A stretch of 64,000 bases of DNA from Cupriavidus pauculus (GTDB taxonomy: Bacteria; Pseudomonadota; Gammaproteobacteria; Burkholderiales; Burkholderiaceae). The notes beneath the pieces were generated by a model, which was given only the letters and a program-made list of their open reading frames with translations, searched no databases and was not told where the DNA came from. How positions within the stretch are numbered: position 1 is the first letter of the stretch; each line of letters opens with the position of its first letter. The DNA lies in NCBI RefSeq assembly GCF_003854935.1, contig NZ_CP033969.1, positions 1,488,001 to 1,552,000 of the forward strand, written 5' to 3'. Of this stretch, positions 45,964 to 58,430 are shown piece by piece. The translations under genes and the position numbers were made by a program.

Positions 45964-46556
45964 TGCGCGCCACGCCGTTCACGCTGGACGCCATCGCGCC
46001 CACGCCGTGGAAGAACGGCGGCGGCAGCACGCGCGAGATTGCCGTGTGGCCGCCCGGCGCGGGCATGGACACCTTCGACTGGCGGATCAGCGTGGCCGAC
46101 ATCGCCACGGACGGGCCGTTCTCGGCCTTTCCGGGCATCGACCGCCAGATCGTGCTGATGGAAGGCGCGGGCGTGCACCTGCAGGCGCACGACGACTCGT
46201 TCTGCCACAAGCTCGTGCGCGTGGGCGAGCCGTTCGCGTTCTCCGGCGACACGGCCGTGCACGCCACGCTGGTGGACGGCCCCACGCGCGACTTCAACGT
46301 GATGACCCGGCGCGGCACCTGTCGCGCCCTCCTATCGACGATGCATGCGCCATTCACGACCGAGTCGGTCGACGGCGCCGATGCCACCGTGCTGCTGCTG
46401 GCGTTGCGCGGCGCGTGGCAGGCCGGCGACGGCCAGCGGCTGGCGGCCGGCGCGGGCCTGCTGGTGCCTGCCGGCTTGCCGGCCATCGCCTGGCAACCGG
46501 CCGAACCTTCCGCGCTGTGCCTGCGCGTGACCTTGCTTGGGGAGCGGGACCGATGA
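45963..46556 (+). CDS. hutD: HutD family protein
   Basis: A 197-residue cupin-like HutD protein, beginning with the family motif [15 protein letters not shown] (about 14-28) and [29 protein letters not shown] in adjoining blocks. HutD is widespread in proteobacterial hut operons and has been proposed to limit pathway flux; its biochemical role is unsettled. It overlaps hutU by one base and hutI by four. Confidence 0.93.
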   Translation: MRATPFTLDAIAPTPWKNGGGSTREIAVWPPGAGMDTFDWRISVADIATDGPFSAFPGIDRQIVLMEGAGVHLQAHDDSFCHKLVRVGEPFAFSGDTAVHATLVDGPTRDFNVMTRRGTCRALLSTMHAPFTTESVDGADATVLLLALRGAWQAGDGQRLAAGAGLLVPAGLPAIAWQPAEPSALCLRVTLLGERDR

Positions 46557-47779
46557 ACATCCACGACGCGCCGTCCGCCGACGGCGTCTGGCATCACTGC
46601 CACCTGCTGCCCGATGGCGACCCGGACCGCGCGATCCGCGACGGCGCGCTGGTCGTCGAGCATGGCCGGGTGGCCTGGGTCGGCGCGCACGCCGCGCTGC
46701 CGGGCGACTTTGCGCACCTGGACCGCCACGATGCCGGCGGGGCGTGGATCACGCCTGGGCTGGTCGATTGCCACACGCACCTGGTCTACGGTGGCCAGCG
46801 GGCCGACGAGTTCGCGATGCGGCTGGCCGGCGCCAGCTACGAGGACATCGCGCGCGCCGGCGGCGGCATCGTGTCCACCGTGCGCGCCACGCGCGAGGCC
46901 GACGAGGCCACGCTGTTCGCGCAGTCGGCCGTGCGGCTGCAGGCGCTGCTGGCCGAGGGCGTGACGGCCATCGAGATCAAGTCCGGCTACGGGCTGTCGC
47001 TGGACGCCGAGCGCAAGCAGCTGCGCGTGGCGCGGCAACTGGGCGAAGCATTCGGCGTGACCGTCCACACCACGTTCCTGGGTGCCCACGCGCTGCCGCC
47101 CGAGTACGCGGGGCGCGCCGACGACTATATCGACCTGGTCTGCGGCACGATGCTGCCGGCGCTGGCCGAAGAGGGGCTGGTCGACGCGGTGGATGCGTTT
47201 TGCGAGGGCATCGGCTTCTCGCCGGCGCAGACCGAGCGCGTGTTCGACGCCGCCGCGCGCCACGGGCTGCCGGTCAAGCTCCATGCCGAACAGCTGAGCA
47301 ACCTGGGCGGCGCGGCGCTGGCCGCGCGGCACCGCGCGCTGTCGGCCGACCATCTCGAACACCTGGACGAAGCCGGCGTGGCCGCGATGGCCCAGGCCGG
47401 CACCGTGGCCGTGCTGCTGCCCGGCGCCTACTACTTCCTGCGCGACACGCACCTGCCGCCGCTGGCGCTGCTGCGCCAGTACGGCGTGCCGGTCGCCATC
47501 TCGACCGACCACAACCCGGGCACGTCGCCCACCACGTCGCTGCTGCTGATGATGAACATGGCCTGCACGCTGTTCCGCATGACCGTGCCGGAGGTACTGG
47601 CCGGCGTCACCACGCACGCCGCGCGTGCGCTGGGCGCGGCCGACCGGCATGGCCGCCTGGCCCCCGGCCGCGCCGCCGACTTTGCGCTCTGGCGCGTGGC
47701 ATCGCCGGCGGAACTCGCGTACTGGTTCGGCCGCAATCCGTGTGCCGGCGTGGTGCGGCAGGGCAGGGTGTTCCGATGA
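46553..47779 (+). CDS. hutI: Imidazolonepropionase
   Basis: Amidohydrolase that opens the ring of imidazolonepropionate to N-formimino-L-glutamate. The 408-residue metal enzyme has the metal-binding HTH in [17 protein letters not shown] (about residues 70-86), [25 protein letters not shown] and the C-terminal Asp in [10 protein letters not shown]. Start and stop both overlap the neighbouring genes by four bases, so translation is tightly coupled from hutD to hutF. Confidence 0.96.
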   Translation: MNIHDAPSADGVWHHCHLLPDGDPDRAIRDGALVVEHGRVAWVGAHAALPGDFAHLDRHDAGGAWITPGLVDCHTHLVYGGQRADEFAMRLAGASYEDIARAGGGIVSTVRATREADEATLFAQSAVRLQALLAEGVTAIEIKSGYGLSLDAERKQLRVARQLGEAFGVTVHTTFLGAHALPPEYAGRADDYIDLVCGTMLPALAEEGLVDAVDAFCEGIGFSPAQTERVFDAAARHGLPVKLHAEQLSNLGGAALAARHRALSADHLEHLDEAGVAAMAQAGTVAVLLPGAYYFLRDTHLPPLALLRQYGVPVAISTDHNPGTSPTTSLLLMMNMACTLFRMTVPEVLAGVTTHAARALGAADRHGRLAPGRAADFALWRVASPAELAYWFGRNPCAGVVRQGRVFR

Positions 47780-49185
47780 ACGCCGGCCAACTGTTCGCGC
47801 GCGACGCGCTGCTGCCCGATGGCTGGGCCCGCGACGTGCTGCTGGCATGGGACGCGCAGGGCGCGTTCACCAGCGTGACGGCCGGCGCCGCACCCGCGCC
47901 CGGCGTGCCGCAGGCGGCGGGGCCGGTGCTGCCGGGCATGCCGAACCTGCATTCGCATGCGTTCCAGCGCGGGTTTGCCGGGCTGACCGAGTACCGCACC
48001 GTGTCGCCCGACGGCGACGATCCGGCCGGCGCCGATTCGTTCTGGAGCTGGCGCACGCTGATGTACCGCTTTGCGCTGCGCGTGGGGCCCGATGCGCTGG
48101 AAGCCATCGCCACGCAGCTCTATATCGAAATGCTGCGCGCGGGCTATACCAGCGTCTGCGAATTCCACTACGTCCACCATGATCCGGACGGCCGGCCCTA
48201 TGCCGACCGGGCCGAGATGTCGCTGCGGCTGCTGCGCGCCGCGCAGGCCGCCGGCATCGGCATGACGCTGCTGCCGGTGCTGTACCAGACCGCCGGCTTT
48301 GGCGAGCAGCCCGCGCAGGCCGACCAGCGCCGCTTTCTGCACGATACCGACGCCATGCTGGCGCTGCTGGAACGGCTGGCGCCGCACTGCGCCGCCTATG
48401 GCGCGCGGCTGGGGCTGGCGCCGCATTCGCTGCGCGCGGTGCCGCCGCGCAGCCTGGCGCAGGCGGTGGCCGCGCTGCACGCAATGGACGCCACGGCGCC
48501 GGTGCATATCCACATCGCCGAGCAGCAGAAGGAGGTGGACGACTGCCTGGCGGCCACCGGCGTGCGGCCCGTGCAATGGCTGCTCGACCATGCGTCCGTG
48601 GACGCGCGCTGGTGCCTGGTGCACGCCACGCACATGGACTGGGACGAGCGGCGCCGGCTGGCGCGCAGCGGCGCGGTGGCCGGCATCTGCCCGACCACCG
48701 AGGCCAACCTGGGCGATGGCGTGTTCGACGCCGCGCCGTACCTGGCGCAGCAGGGCGCGTGGGGCATCGGCTCGGACAGCCATGCCAGCGTCAGCGTGGC
48801 CGAGGAACTGCGCACGTTCGAATACGGCCAGCGGCTGGGCCTGCAGCGCCGCAACGTGCTGGCGTCGGCCGCGCACCCGCAGGTGGCGGACCGGCTGTGG
48901 CTGGAAGCGGTGTCCGGCGGCGCGCAGGCCGCCGCGCGGCCGGTGGCCGGGCTGGCGGCAGGCCAGCGTGCCGACTTCATTGTGCTGGACGGCCTGCACC
49001 CGACGCTGGCCGGGCTGGATGGCCCCCAGGCGCTGGCGACCCACGTGTTCGCCAGCCACGGGCATGAGACACTAGCGGAAGTCCGCACGGGCGGCACGTG
49101 CCGCGTGCAGCACGGCGTGCATCGAGATCAGGCCGATGCCGGCCGGTTGTTCGCCGAGGCGCGCGCCCGGCTGCTGGCGGACTGA
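47776..49185 (+). CDS. hutF: Formimidoylglutamate deiminase
   Basis: Removes ammonia from N-formimino-L-glutamate to give N-formyl-L-glutamate, the first reaction of the five-step branch. The 469-residue amidohydrolase has HSH in [46 protein letters not shown] and the Asp in [15 protein letters not shown]. Its presence together with HutG (deformylase) and the lack of a formiminoglutamase defines the pathway variant. Confidence 0.95.
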   Translation: MNAGQLFARDALLPDGWARDVLLAWDAQGAFTSVTAGAAPAPGVPQAAGPVLPGMPNLHSHAFQRGFAGLTEYRTVSPDGDDPAGADSFWSWRTLMYRFALRVGPDALEAIATQLYIEMLRAGYTSVCEFHYVHHDPDGRPYADRAEMSLRLLRAAQAAGIGMTLLPVLYQTAGFGEQPAQADQRRFLHDTDAMLALLERLAPHCAAYGARLGLAPHSLRAVPPRSLAQAVAALHAMDATAPVHIHIAEQQKEVDDCLAATGVRPVQWLLDHASVDARWCLVHATHMDWDERRRLARSGAVAGICPTTEANLGDGVFDAAPYLAQQGAWGIGSDSHASVSVAEELRTFEYGQRLGLQRRNVLASAAHPQVADRLWLEAVSGGAQAAARPVAGLAAGQRADFIVLDGLHPTLAGLDGPQALATHVFASHGHETLAEVRTGGTCRVQHGVHRDQADAGRLFAEARARLLAD

Positions 49186-49239
49186 CGCGCCGCCGGCCCG
49201 TCCTCGTTACAAAAGCCTCAGAGACACAAAGCCCCCACG

Positions 49240-50061
49240 ATGTCCTCCTCCTTCCGCACCGATACTCCCGCCTTCACGCTGCATCGCGGCACGCGCCCGC
49301 TGCTGGTGTCGATGCCGCACGTCGGCACCCACGTACCCGCCGGGCTGGCCGCGCGCCTGACGCCCGAGGCCCGCACCGTGCCCGACACCGACTGGCACAT
49401 GGACCGCCTGTACGACTTTGCCCGCGACCTGGGCGCGTCGATCCTGATGGCCACGCATTCGCGCTACGTCGTCGACCTGAACCGCCCGCCCGACAACGCC
49501 AACCTGTACCCCGGCCAGGACACCACGGGCCTGTGCCCGGTGGACACGTTCGACAAGACGCCGGTCTACGCCGACGGCGCGCCCGGCCCCGACGACGCCG
49601 AGATCGCGCTGCGCCGCGACGCGATCTGGCATCCGTACCACAACGCGCTGCAGGCCGAACTGCAGCGCCTGCGCGACGCCCACGGCACGATCGCGCTCTG
49701 GGACGCCCACTCGATCCGCTCGGTGCTGCCGCGCTTCTTCGAAGGCAAGCTGACCGACTTCAACCTGGGCACCGCCGACGGCAAGAGCTGCGACCCCGAA
49801 CTGGCCGCCAGCCTGTTCGACATCGCCAGCGCCGTGCCCAACCATACGGCGGCGCTGAACGGCCGCTTCAAGGGCGGCTACATCACGCGCCAGTACGGCA
49901 ACCCGGCCGCCGGCGTGCACGCCATTCAACTGGAGCAGACGCAATCGTCGTACATGGAAGAGGTCTACCCGTTCGCGTACGACGAAGCCAGGGCCGCCAA
50001 CATCCGCCCGGCCATCCGGCAGATGCTGGAGACGGTGCTGGCGTTCGTCGAGGCGCGCTGA
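49240..50061 (+). CDS. hutG: N-formylglutamate deformylase
   Basis: Hydrolyses N-formyl-L-glutamate to glutamate and formate, the last step. The 273-residue protein of the FGase family shows LLVSMPHVGTHVP, DTDWHMDRLYDFA, the RYVVDLNRPPDNANLYPGQ block and LWDAHSIRS with metal-type His. It lies 54 bp after hutF and ends 9 bp from the convergent aspartate decarboxylase gene, with no terminator between them. Confidence 0.95.
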   Translation: MSSSFRTDTPAFTLHRGTRPLLVSMPHVGTHVPAGLAARLTPEARTVPDTDWHMDRLYDFARDLGASILMATHSRYVVDLNRPPDNANLYPGQDTTGLCPVDTFDKTPVYADGAPGPDDAEIALRRDAIWHPYHNALQAELQRLRDAHGTIALWDAHSIRSVLPRFFEGKLTDFNLGTADGKSCDPELAASLFDIASAVPNHTAALNGRFKGGYITRQYGNPAAGVHAIQLEQTQSSYMEEVYPFAYDEARAANIRPAIRQMLETVLAFVEAR

Positions 50062-50070
50062 GCCGGCGGC

Positions 50071-53437
<3,367 letters not shown>

Positions 53438-53518
53438 GGAAACTCCTCTGCGAAACAAAGGCTGAAGGGGCGCGGACCGGCGAGCGCTGCGGCAGCCCGC
53501 CCGGCCTGCGGGGCACAG

Positions 53519-53630
53519 CTACTTCGGCACCGTGGCGAGGGCGCCGGCCATGGCGACGGCAACCGGGCCGAGCAAATGGCAGCAGGACATTGGAGATGGC
53601 GTAGGGAATCGTGTAGCCGCCTTGCGGAAG
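53519..53630 (-). pseudogene. Vestigial C-terminal fragment of a second AspT-like transporter
   Basis: On the minus strand one frame reads LPQGGYTIPYAISNVLL and the next frame continues LLGPVAVAMAGALATVPK to a TAG at 53519-53521. Joined by a one-base shift near 53580, this matches the end of AspT-family proteins (compare [18 protein letters not shown] in the intact aspT about 1.8 kb downstream). No upstream remainder is seen. It looks like the scar of a decayed or recombined tandem aspT copy. Confidence 0.6.
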
Positions 53631-53748
53631 CTCCGCAGGCGTGAGGCATTATCGGTACGCCGCGCCGTGGCGCGTACTGAAAGCTTTTGGTGACGCGTAT
53701 TAAACGCGTTCAGAAAACAGGGGGGATGAGCGGGGAAGGGAGGGGGCG

Positions 53749-53770
53749 CCGGCCACGCGACGGTGGCCGG
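53749..53770 (-). terminator. Possible weak terminator after the M48 peptidase gene
   Basis: An 8-bp perfect stem CCGGCCAC / GTGGCCGG with a 6-nt loop, 20 nt after the stop. No T-run follows on the minus strand, only a pyrimidine-rich stretch. Confidence 0.35.
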
Positions 53771-53789
53771 GCGGGGGGCGGCGGGCGCG

Positions 53790-54539
53790 TTACTTGCCGC
53801 TGTTGAGCCGGTCCTGGATGTGCTTGGCGCGGGCCTCGGAGCCCGGGTGCGAGCTGAGCATGCTCGACTTGCCGCCATCGAGCTTGGCCAGCTTCTGGAA
53901 CGCCGTGACCAGCGCCTGGCGGTTGGCGCCGTTCTTGGTCAGCAGGTCGAACGAGTAGTCGTCGGCCTCGCTTTCCTGACGTTGCGAGAACTGCGCATTG
54001 ACGAAGGTCTCGCCCAGCTCGCCGATCTGCGACGACGACAGCGCGGTGAGCGTGGCGTTGCCGGTGGACCCCAGCAGCCCGCGCGCGGCGGCCGTGGTGT
54101 AGGCCACCTGCATGGCGCGCTTGGTATGGCCCAGCGCCACGTGGCCGATCTCGTGGCCCAGCACGCCGCGCACCTCGTCGTCGGTCATCATGTCCATCAG
54201 CCCGCTGTACACGCGCACGCAGCCGTTGGCCATGGCCCAGGCGTTGACGTCCTTGGTCATGTAGACCTTGGCGTCCAGCGGCAGCCCGGTGTTCTTGAGC
54301 CCGCTCATGACGTTGACCAGCCGCTTGGCATAGGTGCTGTCGGCCGGGGCCACCTGGTTCTTCTTGTCCATCTCGGCGCAGGACTGGTCGGAAAGCTGCT
54401 TGACGTTGGCGTCGGTCAGCGACGCCGCCGAAAACAGGCTGCCGCCGGCCTGGGTCAGGCTGTCCATGTTGGCACCAGCGCAGCCGGCCAGCAGCGCCGC
54501 GCAACCTAAGGCCGCGGCAGTAGCAGTAAGGCGATTCAT
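53790..54539 (-). CDS. M48-family metallopeptidase lipoprotein (LoiP/YcaL-like)
   Basis: A 249-residue envelope protease. The N-terminus ends in the lipobox LLAGC with Cys20. The zinc motif HEIGH is at residues 129-133 (LGHEIGHVALGH), and the third ligand is probably Glu in RQESEADDYSFDLL (about 195). AWAMANGCVRVYSGLMDMMTDDE is the conserved strand-helix before the motif. Such proteins degrade or proofread outer-membrane proteins. The ATG at 54537-54539 follows CAGGGA. No operon partner is visible. Confidence 0.93.
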   Translation of the reverse strand: MNRLTATAAALGCAALLAGCAGANMDSLTQAGGSLFSAASLTDANVKQLSDQSCAEMDKKNQVAPADSTYAKRLVNVMSGLKNTGLPLDAKVYMTKDVNAWAMANGCVRVYSGLMDMMTDDEVRGVLGHEIGHVALGHTKRAMQVAYTTAAARGLLGSTGNATLTALSSSQIGELGETFVNAQFSQRQESEADDYSFDLLTKNGANRQALVTAFQKLAKLDGGKSSMLSSHPGSEARAKHIQDRLNSGK

Positions 54540-54742
54540 CTTCGGTTCCCTGAAAGCAAGTCGTTGTTGTGACGGAGGCGCTGCGTGAAGGATAAGCATC
54601 GACGGGCGCGCGGGCCAGTGGTTTATGTCTGACAAGGCAGGGGCTGCACGGGGATGCGGACGTGCGGCATCGCGAAGGCTGCGGGACGGCGGGGGCGTTA
54701 CGGTGGCCAGGACGGCCGCGGCGCGCCGGATGGCGCGTGAGG

Positions 54743-54827
54743 TGGTGCCCGGGGTCGGACTCGAACCGACACGCCTTGCGGCGGGGGATTTTGAGTCCCC
54801 TGCGTCTACCTGTTTCACCACCCGGGC
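54743..54827 (-). tRNA. tRNA-Leu (CAA anticodon)
   Basis: An 85-nt gene with encoded CCA. The acceptor stem GCCCGGG/CCCGGGC is perfect, the anticodon stem GGGGA/TCCCC closes a CTCAAAA loop with anticodon CAA (reads UUG), there is a long class II variable arm (GCCGCAAGGC) and a T-arm with GGTTCGAGTCC. Confidence 0.95.
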
Positions 54828-54877
54828 ATGGGCTGGGCGATGGCCTGGACTGCCCATCGCGCGCTGATGAATCGCGG

Positions 54878-54906
54878 ATTATGCCGGAATTCACCGGGCC
54901 GGACAA
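54878..54906 (-). promoter_or_regulatory. Promoter of tRNA-Leu
   Basis: On the minus strand TTGTCC (54901-54906), a 17-nt spacer and CATAAT (54878-54883) precede the tRNA by about 45 nt. It overlaps the 3' end region of the HNH gene. Confidence 0.55.
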
Positions 54907-54924
54907 CCGCGCGCCGGGCCGCGC

Positions 54925-55287
54925 CTAGCGTCCGCGCCGGGCGTTGGTGGTGCGGCTGCGGTCGTAGAAGCCGGGCGGCTTGCGGGCGATCCAGCGGATG
55001 AAGTCGGCCATGGCCGGGTGGGTGCGCAGCGCGTCCCAGTCGTGCCACGTGGTGGCCAGTTCGGCCTCGGTGAAGACCGAGTGGATCTTCTGATGGCAGA
55101 CCCGGTGCATGGCCACCACGGCCCGGCCGCCCCGGCTGCGTGGGACGGGATGGTGCAGGTCGGTGCTGGCGTCGTCGAGCAGCGGCCGGCCGCACAGCGG
55201 GCACGTGGCGGCGGCCGGGGCGGGCGCGACATCGGGCGGGCCCGGTTGCGAAACCTTGCCGGCGCGCAGCCGGCGCTTGACGACCAT
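54925..55287 (-). CDS. Small HNH endonuclease-like protein
   Basis: A 120-residue protein with a zinc ribbon CPLCGRPLL (about 32-40), the HNH core DLHHPVPRSRGG (about 46-57) and CHQKIHSVF, followed by WHDWDALRTHPAMADFIRWI. It resembles stand-alone HNH proteins found on many proteobacterial chromosomes; whether it cuts DNA is unknown. The ATG at 55285-55287 gives MVVKRRLRAGK. It lies between tRNA-Leu and a divergent hydrolase gene, without mobile-element genes. Confidence 0.85.
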   Translation of the reverse strand: MVVKRRLRAGKVSQPGPPDVAPAPAAATCPLCGRPLLDDASTDLHHPVPRSRGGRAVVAMHRVCHQKIHSVFTEAELATTWHDWDALRTHPAMADFIRWIARKPPGFYDRSRTTNARRGR

Positions 55288-55387
55288 GCGGGGGTCCGGT
55301 GAAAACGGGGGGGTCTGGCAGTTGCGGTAGGATAGCGCGCAACCGCCCCACGCGGTGCCGCACCGAATCCACCCGGAGCCGAGAGCC

Positions 55388-56326
55388 ATGTCCGCCCAGC
55401 CGACCCTCGATGCCACGCCCGCCGCCAGCCTTGCCAGCCTGGCGGCGTTGCCGTCCCAGGACCCCGCGTTCTACGCCAAGGCGTACAACAATCGCGCCAA
55501 TGTGCCGGACAATGCCATGCACATGGCCCGCTGGGCGGCGGATTCGGCACTGGCGCGGGCCGGCATGGTCACGTACTTCGAGAACCTGAACTACGGCGAT
55601 ACCGATTCGCCACTTGCCGCCACCGAGACGCTCGACTACTTCCCGGCCGCGCTGCGCGACGACGACGCGCCGCCGCTGCTGGTGTTCCTGCACGGCGGCT
55701 ACTTCCGCGCGCTGGACAAGCACGACCACAGCTTCGTCGCCAACGTGCCCACGCGGCGCGGGGTGTCGGTGGCCGTGGTCAACTACGCGCTGTGCCCGGC
55801 CGTGAGCGTGGAAACCATCGTCTGGCAGGTGATGCAGTCGGTGGCGTGGCTGTACCGCGAGGCCGACCGGCTGGGCCACGATCGCAACCGGATCTTCCTG
55901 GCCGGCCATTCGGTGGGCGGGCACCTTGTGACGATGCTGATGGCGGCGCTCTGGCCGCAGTTCGGCGGTGACCTTCCGGTGGACCTGATCAAGGGCGGCC
56001 TGTCGATCAGCGGGATCTACGACCTGGAACCGCTGCGCCGCGCCGATTTCCTGCAGGCCGACCTGCAACTGACCGAGGCCGAAGTGGCGCGCCTGTCGCC
56101 GGCGTTCATGGCGCCGGCCACGGCCGCGCCGCTGATCACGGCGGTCGGGGCGCTGGAATCGAGCGAGTACCACCGCCAGCACGCGCTGATCCGCGCTGCG
56201 TGGCCGGCCAACGTGCGCGAGGACATCGTGCTGGCCGGCCGCCACCATTTCAATGTGATGGACGACCTGATGCGCGACGACAGCGCGCTGTCGCGCGCGC
56301 TGCTGGGGATGATCGCCGGGGTCTGA
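55388..56326 (+). CDS. Alpha/beta hydrolase, arylformamidase-like
   Basis: A 312-residue alpha/beta hydrolase. HGGYFRALDKHDHSF is the oxyanion-hole HGG motif and GHSVGGHL holds the nucleophile Ser; the catalytic His is likely in AGRHHFNVMDDL near the C-terminus. The pattern is that of kynurenine formamidase-like and carboxylesterase-like proteins, but no kyn genes are near, so the substrate is unknown. CGGAG precedes the ATG at 55388. It converges on the dehydrogenase gene with a 15-bp gap. Confidence 0.9.
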   Translation: MSAQPTLDATPAASLASLAALPSQDPAFYAKAYNNRANVPDNAMHMARWAADSALARAGMVTYFENLNYGDTDSPLAATETLDYFPAALRDDDAPPLLVFLHGGYFRALDKHDHSFVANVPTRRGVSVAVVNYALCPAVSVETIVWQVMQSVAWLYREADRLGHDRNRIFLAGHSVGGHLVTMLMAALWPQFGGDLPVDLIKGGLSISGIYDLEPLRRADFLQADLQLTEAEVARLSPAFMAPATAAPLITAVGALESSEYHRQHALIRAAWPANVREDIVLAGRHHFNVMDDLMRDDSALSRALLGMIAGV

Positions 56327-56341
56327 GCCGGCGGCATCGTC

Positions 56342-57211
56342 CTAGGGCTTGATTTCCAGCACCTTCAGCAGCGACGACGTATCGTCCTTGCCCCAGCCCT
56401 GGGCCATCAGCGTATCCAGCTGGGCGGCCGTGGCGCGCATGGCGGGCAGGTCCAGGCCGATCTCGCCGGCGATGTCGGCGGCCAGCCCGAAGTCCTTGGC
56501 ATGCAGCCGCGATTCGATGCCGGCGCCAAAGTCGCGCGCCACCATCTTCGGTCCCATCATGTCCAGCATGCGGCTGCCGGCAAAGCCGGTCGACAGCGCC
56601 TGGAACACCTTGCCGGTATCCACGCCCTGGGCGCCCGCAAAGCGCATGGCCTCGGCGATCCCCTCGATGTTCACCACCTGCGCGATCTGGTTGCAGAGCT
56701 TGGCCACCTGGCCGGCGCCGTGGTCGCCGATATGGGTGATGGTCTTGCCGATGCATGCCAGCAGCGGGCGTACCCGCTCCAGGTGCTCGGCCTTGCCGCC
56801 GACCATGATCGTCAGCGTGCCGGCCTGCGCGCCCATCGTGCCACCCGAGACCGGGCAGTCGAGCGCCGCGATGCCGCGCGCGGCCAGCGCCTGGGCAATC
56901 TCGCGCGTGACGATGGGCGAGATCGTGCTGTGGTCGACGCAGATCGTGCCCGGCGCGGCGCCTTCGATCACGCCGTCGCGGCCCAGCAGCACCTCACGGA
57001 CATCCTCGGACGAGGTGACGTTGGTGAACACCACCTCGGCGCCGCGTGCGGCCTCGGCCGGCGTGAAGAACGGTTCGGCGCCCAGCGCGCGCGCCGCGTC
57101 GGCGGCCTCGGGGCGGCGGACGAAGGCGCGCACGGTATGCCCGGCGCGGATCAGGTGACCGGCCATCGGCGCGCCCATGGCGCCCAGGCCGATAAAAGCC
57201 ACGGTAGTCAT
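56342..57211 (-). CDS. NAD(P)-dependent beta-hydroxyacid dehydrogenase (tartronate semialdehyde reductase-like)
   Basis: A 289-residue 6-phosphogluconate/3-hydroxyisobutyrate dehydrogenase-family enzyme. It has the Rossmann motif FIGLGAMGAPMAGHL, DHSTISP, the substrate loop DCPVSGGTMGA and the catalytic Lys in GQVAKLCNQI. It may reduce tartronate semialdehyde, succinate semialdehyde or 3-hydroxyisobutyrate; the exact one cannot be told. ATG at 57209-57211 with GAGGAA 6 nt upstream is preferred over the adjacent TTG. It follows the methyltransferase by 45 bp on the same strand. Confidence 0.9.
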   Translation of the reverse strand: MTTVAFIGLGAMGAPMAGHLIRAGHTVRAFVRRPEAADAARALGAEPFFTPAEAARGAEVVFTNVTSSEDVREVLLGRDGVIEGAAPGTICVDHSTISPIVTREIAQALAARGIAALDCPVSGGTMGAQAGTLTIMVGGKAEHLERVRPLLACIGKTITHIGDHGAGQVAKLCNQIAQVVNIEGIAEAMRFAGAQGVDTGKVFQALSTGFAGSRMLDMMGPKMVARDFGAGIESRLHAKDFGLAADIAGEIGLDLPAMRATAAQLDTLMAQGWGKDDTSSLLKVLEIKP

Positions 57212-57256
57212 CAATGCTTCCTCGGGTGGTCTCGGGTGGGTCTTGAGGGGTGGGCG

Positions 57257-58408
57257 CTACTTCGCGGCCAGCCGCCACAGCGACGTGACCTCGGCCTTGC
57301 GGGCCGCGTGCAACGGGTCATCGGCGTCGGTGGACTTGGGATGCTTGGGGCGGATGTGGGCACGGCCCAGCACCTTGAGCCCGGCTGCGTCGATCCATCC
57401 CAGCAACTCGTCGCGCGTGCGCAGGCCCAGGTGCTCGGCAAAGTCGGACAGGATCAGCCAGCCCTGGCCGCCCGGTTCCAGGTGCGCCGCCAGCCCGTCC
57501 AGGAAGCCGCGCAGCATGCGGCTGTCCGGATCGAACACGGCGTGCTCGATGGGCGAACTCGGCCGCGCCGGCACCCACGGCGGGTTGCAGACGATCAGCG
57601 GCGCGCGGCCTTCGGGGAACAGGTTGGCGTCGACGATCTCCACGTGCTGCGCCAGGCCCAGCCGGTCGATGTTCTCGCGCGCGCAGGCCAGCGCGCGGGG
57701 GTCCTGGTCGGTGCCGACCACGCGCCGGACGCCGCGCTGCGCGAGCAGCGCCGCCAGCACGCCAGTACCGGTGCCGACGTCGAAGGCCAGCGCCTTCGAC
57801 GGCAGGTCCTGCCGCGCCACCAGTTCCAGGTACTCGCCGCGCACCGGCGAGAACACGCCGTACCACGGATGGATGCGGTCGCCCAGCAGCGGAATCTCCA
57901 CGCCCTTGCGGCGCCACTCGTAGGCGCCGATCAGGCCCAGCAGCTCGCGCATCGACGCCACGTAGGGGGCATCGGCCGGGCCGTAGACCTGCTCGCAGGC
58001 CTGTTGTACGTCGGGTGCCCGGCGCAGCGGCACCACGTGGCCGGGCTCGAACGGCAGCAGCAGCATGCCCAGCGTGCGGGCGCGCTGGGACTGGGCCAGC
58101 CGGTGCTTGTGGAAGGCTTCGGTCAGGCTGGCCGGTGCCTGGGCGGCGCCGCGCGCCTTGCGCTGGGGTTTGCGGTCGACGCGCCGCGCCATGGCCTGCA
58201 GCAACTGGCGCGCGTTCTGGAAGTCGCCGCGCCAGAGCAGGGCGGTGCCTTCGCTGGCCAGCCGGTAGGCGGTATCGGCCGCCATCTGGTCGTCGGCCAC
58301 CACCACGCGCCGGGGCGGCGGCAGGCCGGCTTCGGACCGCCACAGCGCGCTGCGCTCGGCGCCGTCCTCGGACCAGTGGAGGCGGGGAGGGGAATCGGAT
58401 ACGGACAT
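57257..58408 (-). CDS. Class I SAM-dependent methyltransferase (HemK/RsmC-like small domain)
   Basis: A 383-residue protein. The N-terminal half (1-200) is a poorly conserved domain with a basic segment near 75-90. The C-terminal half has the SAM motif DVGTGTGVLAALLA and the N-methyltransferase motif CNPPWVP that marks enzymes acting on amide or exocyclic nitrogens of RNA, DNA or protein. The target is unknown. It begins 22 bp after cysB, so it may be transcribed with that regulator; no ribosome site is obvious. Confidence 0.87.
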   Translation of the reverse strand: MSVSDSPPRLHWSEDGAERSALWRSEAGLPPPRRVVVADDQMAADTAYRLASEGTALLWRGDFQNARQLLQAMARRVDRKPQRKARGAAQAPASLTEAFHKHRLAQSQRARTLGMLLLPFEPGHVVPLRRAPDVQQACEQVYGPADAPYVASMRELLGLIGAYEWRRKGVEIPLLGDRIHPWYGVFSPVRGEYLELVARQDLPSKALAFDVGTGTGVLAALLAQRGVRRVVGTDQDPRALACARENIDRLGLAQHVEIVDANLFPEGRAPLIVCNPPWVPARPSSPIEHAVFDPDSRMLRGFLDGLAAHLEPGGQGWLILSDFAEHLGLRTRDELLGWIDAAGLKVLGRAHIRPKHPKSTDADDPLHAARKAEVTSLWRLAAK

Positions 58409-58430
58409 ATCTATATAGAGGAGGGCCGGC

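Larger units (their letters stand above)
53438..53789. other. 352-bp region upstream of aspT with an aspT-like remnant
   Basis: It contains the pseudogene fragment at 53519-53630, two ACGCGT words (53693-53698, 53704-53709) around TTTAAT that may belong to the asp promoter, and a GC-rich hairpin at 53749-53770 that may end the M48 transcript. Confidence 0.55.
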
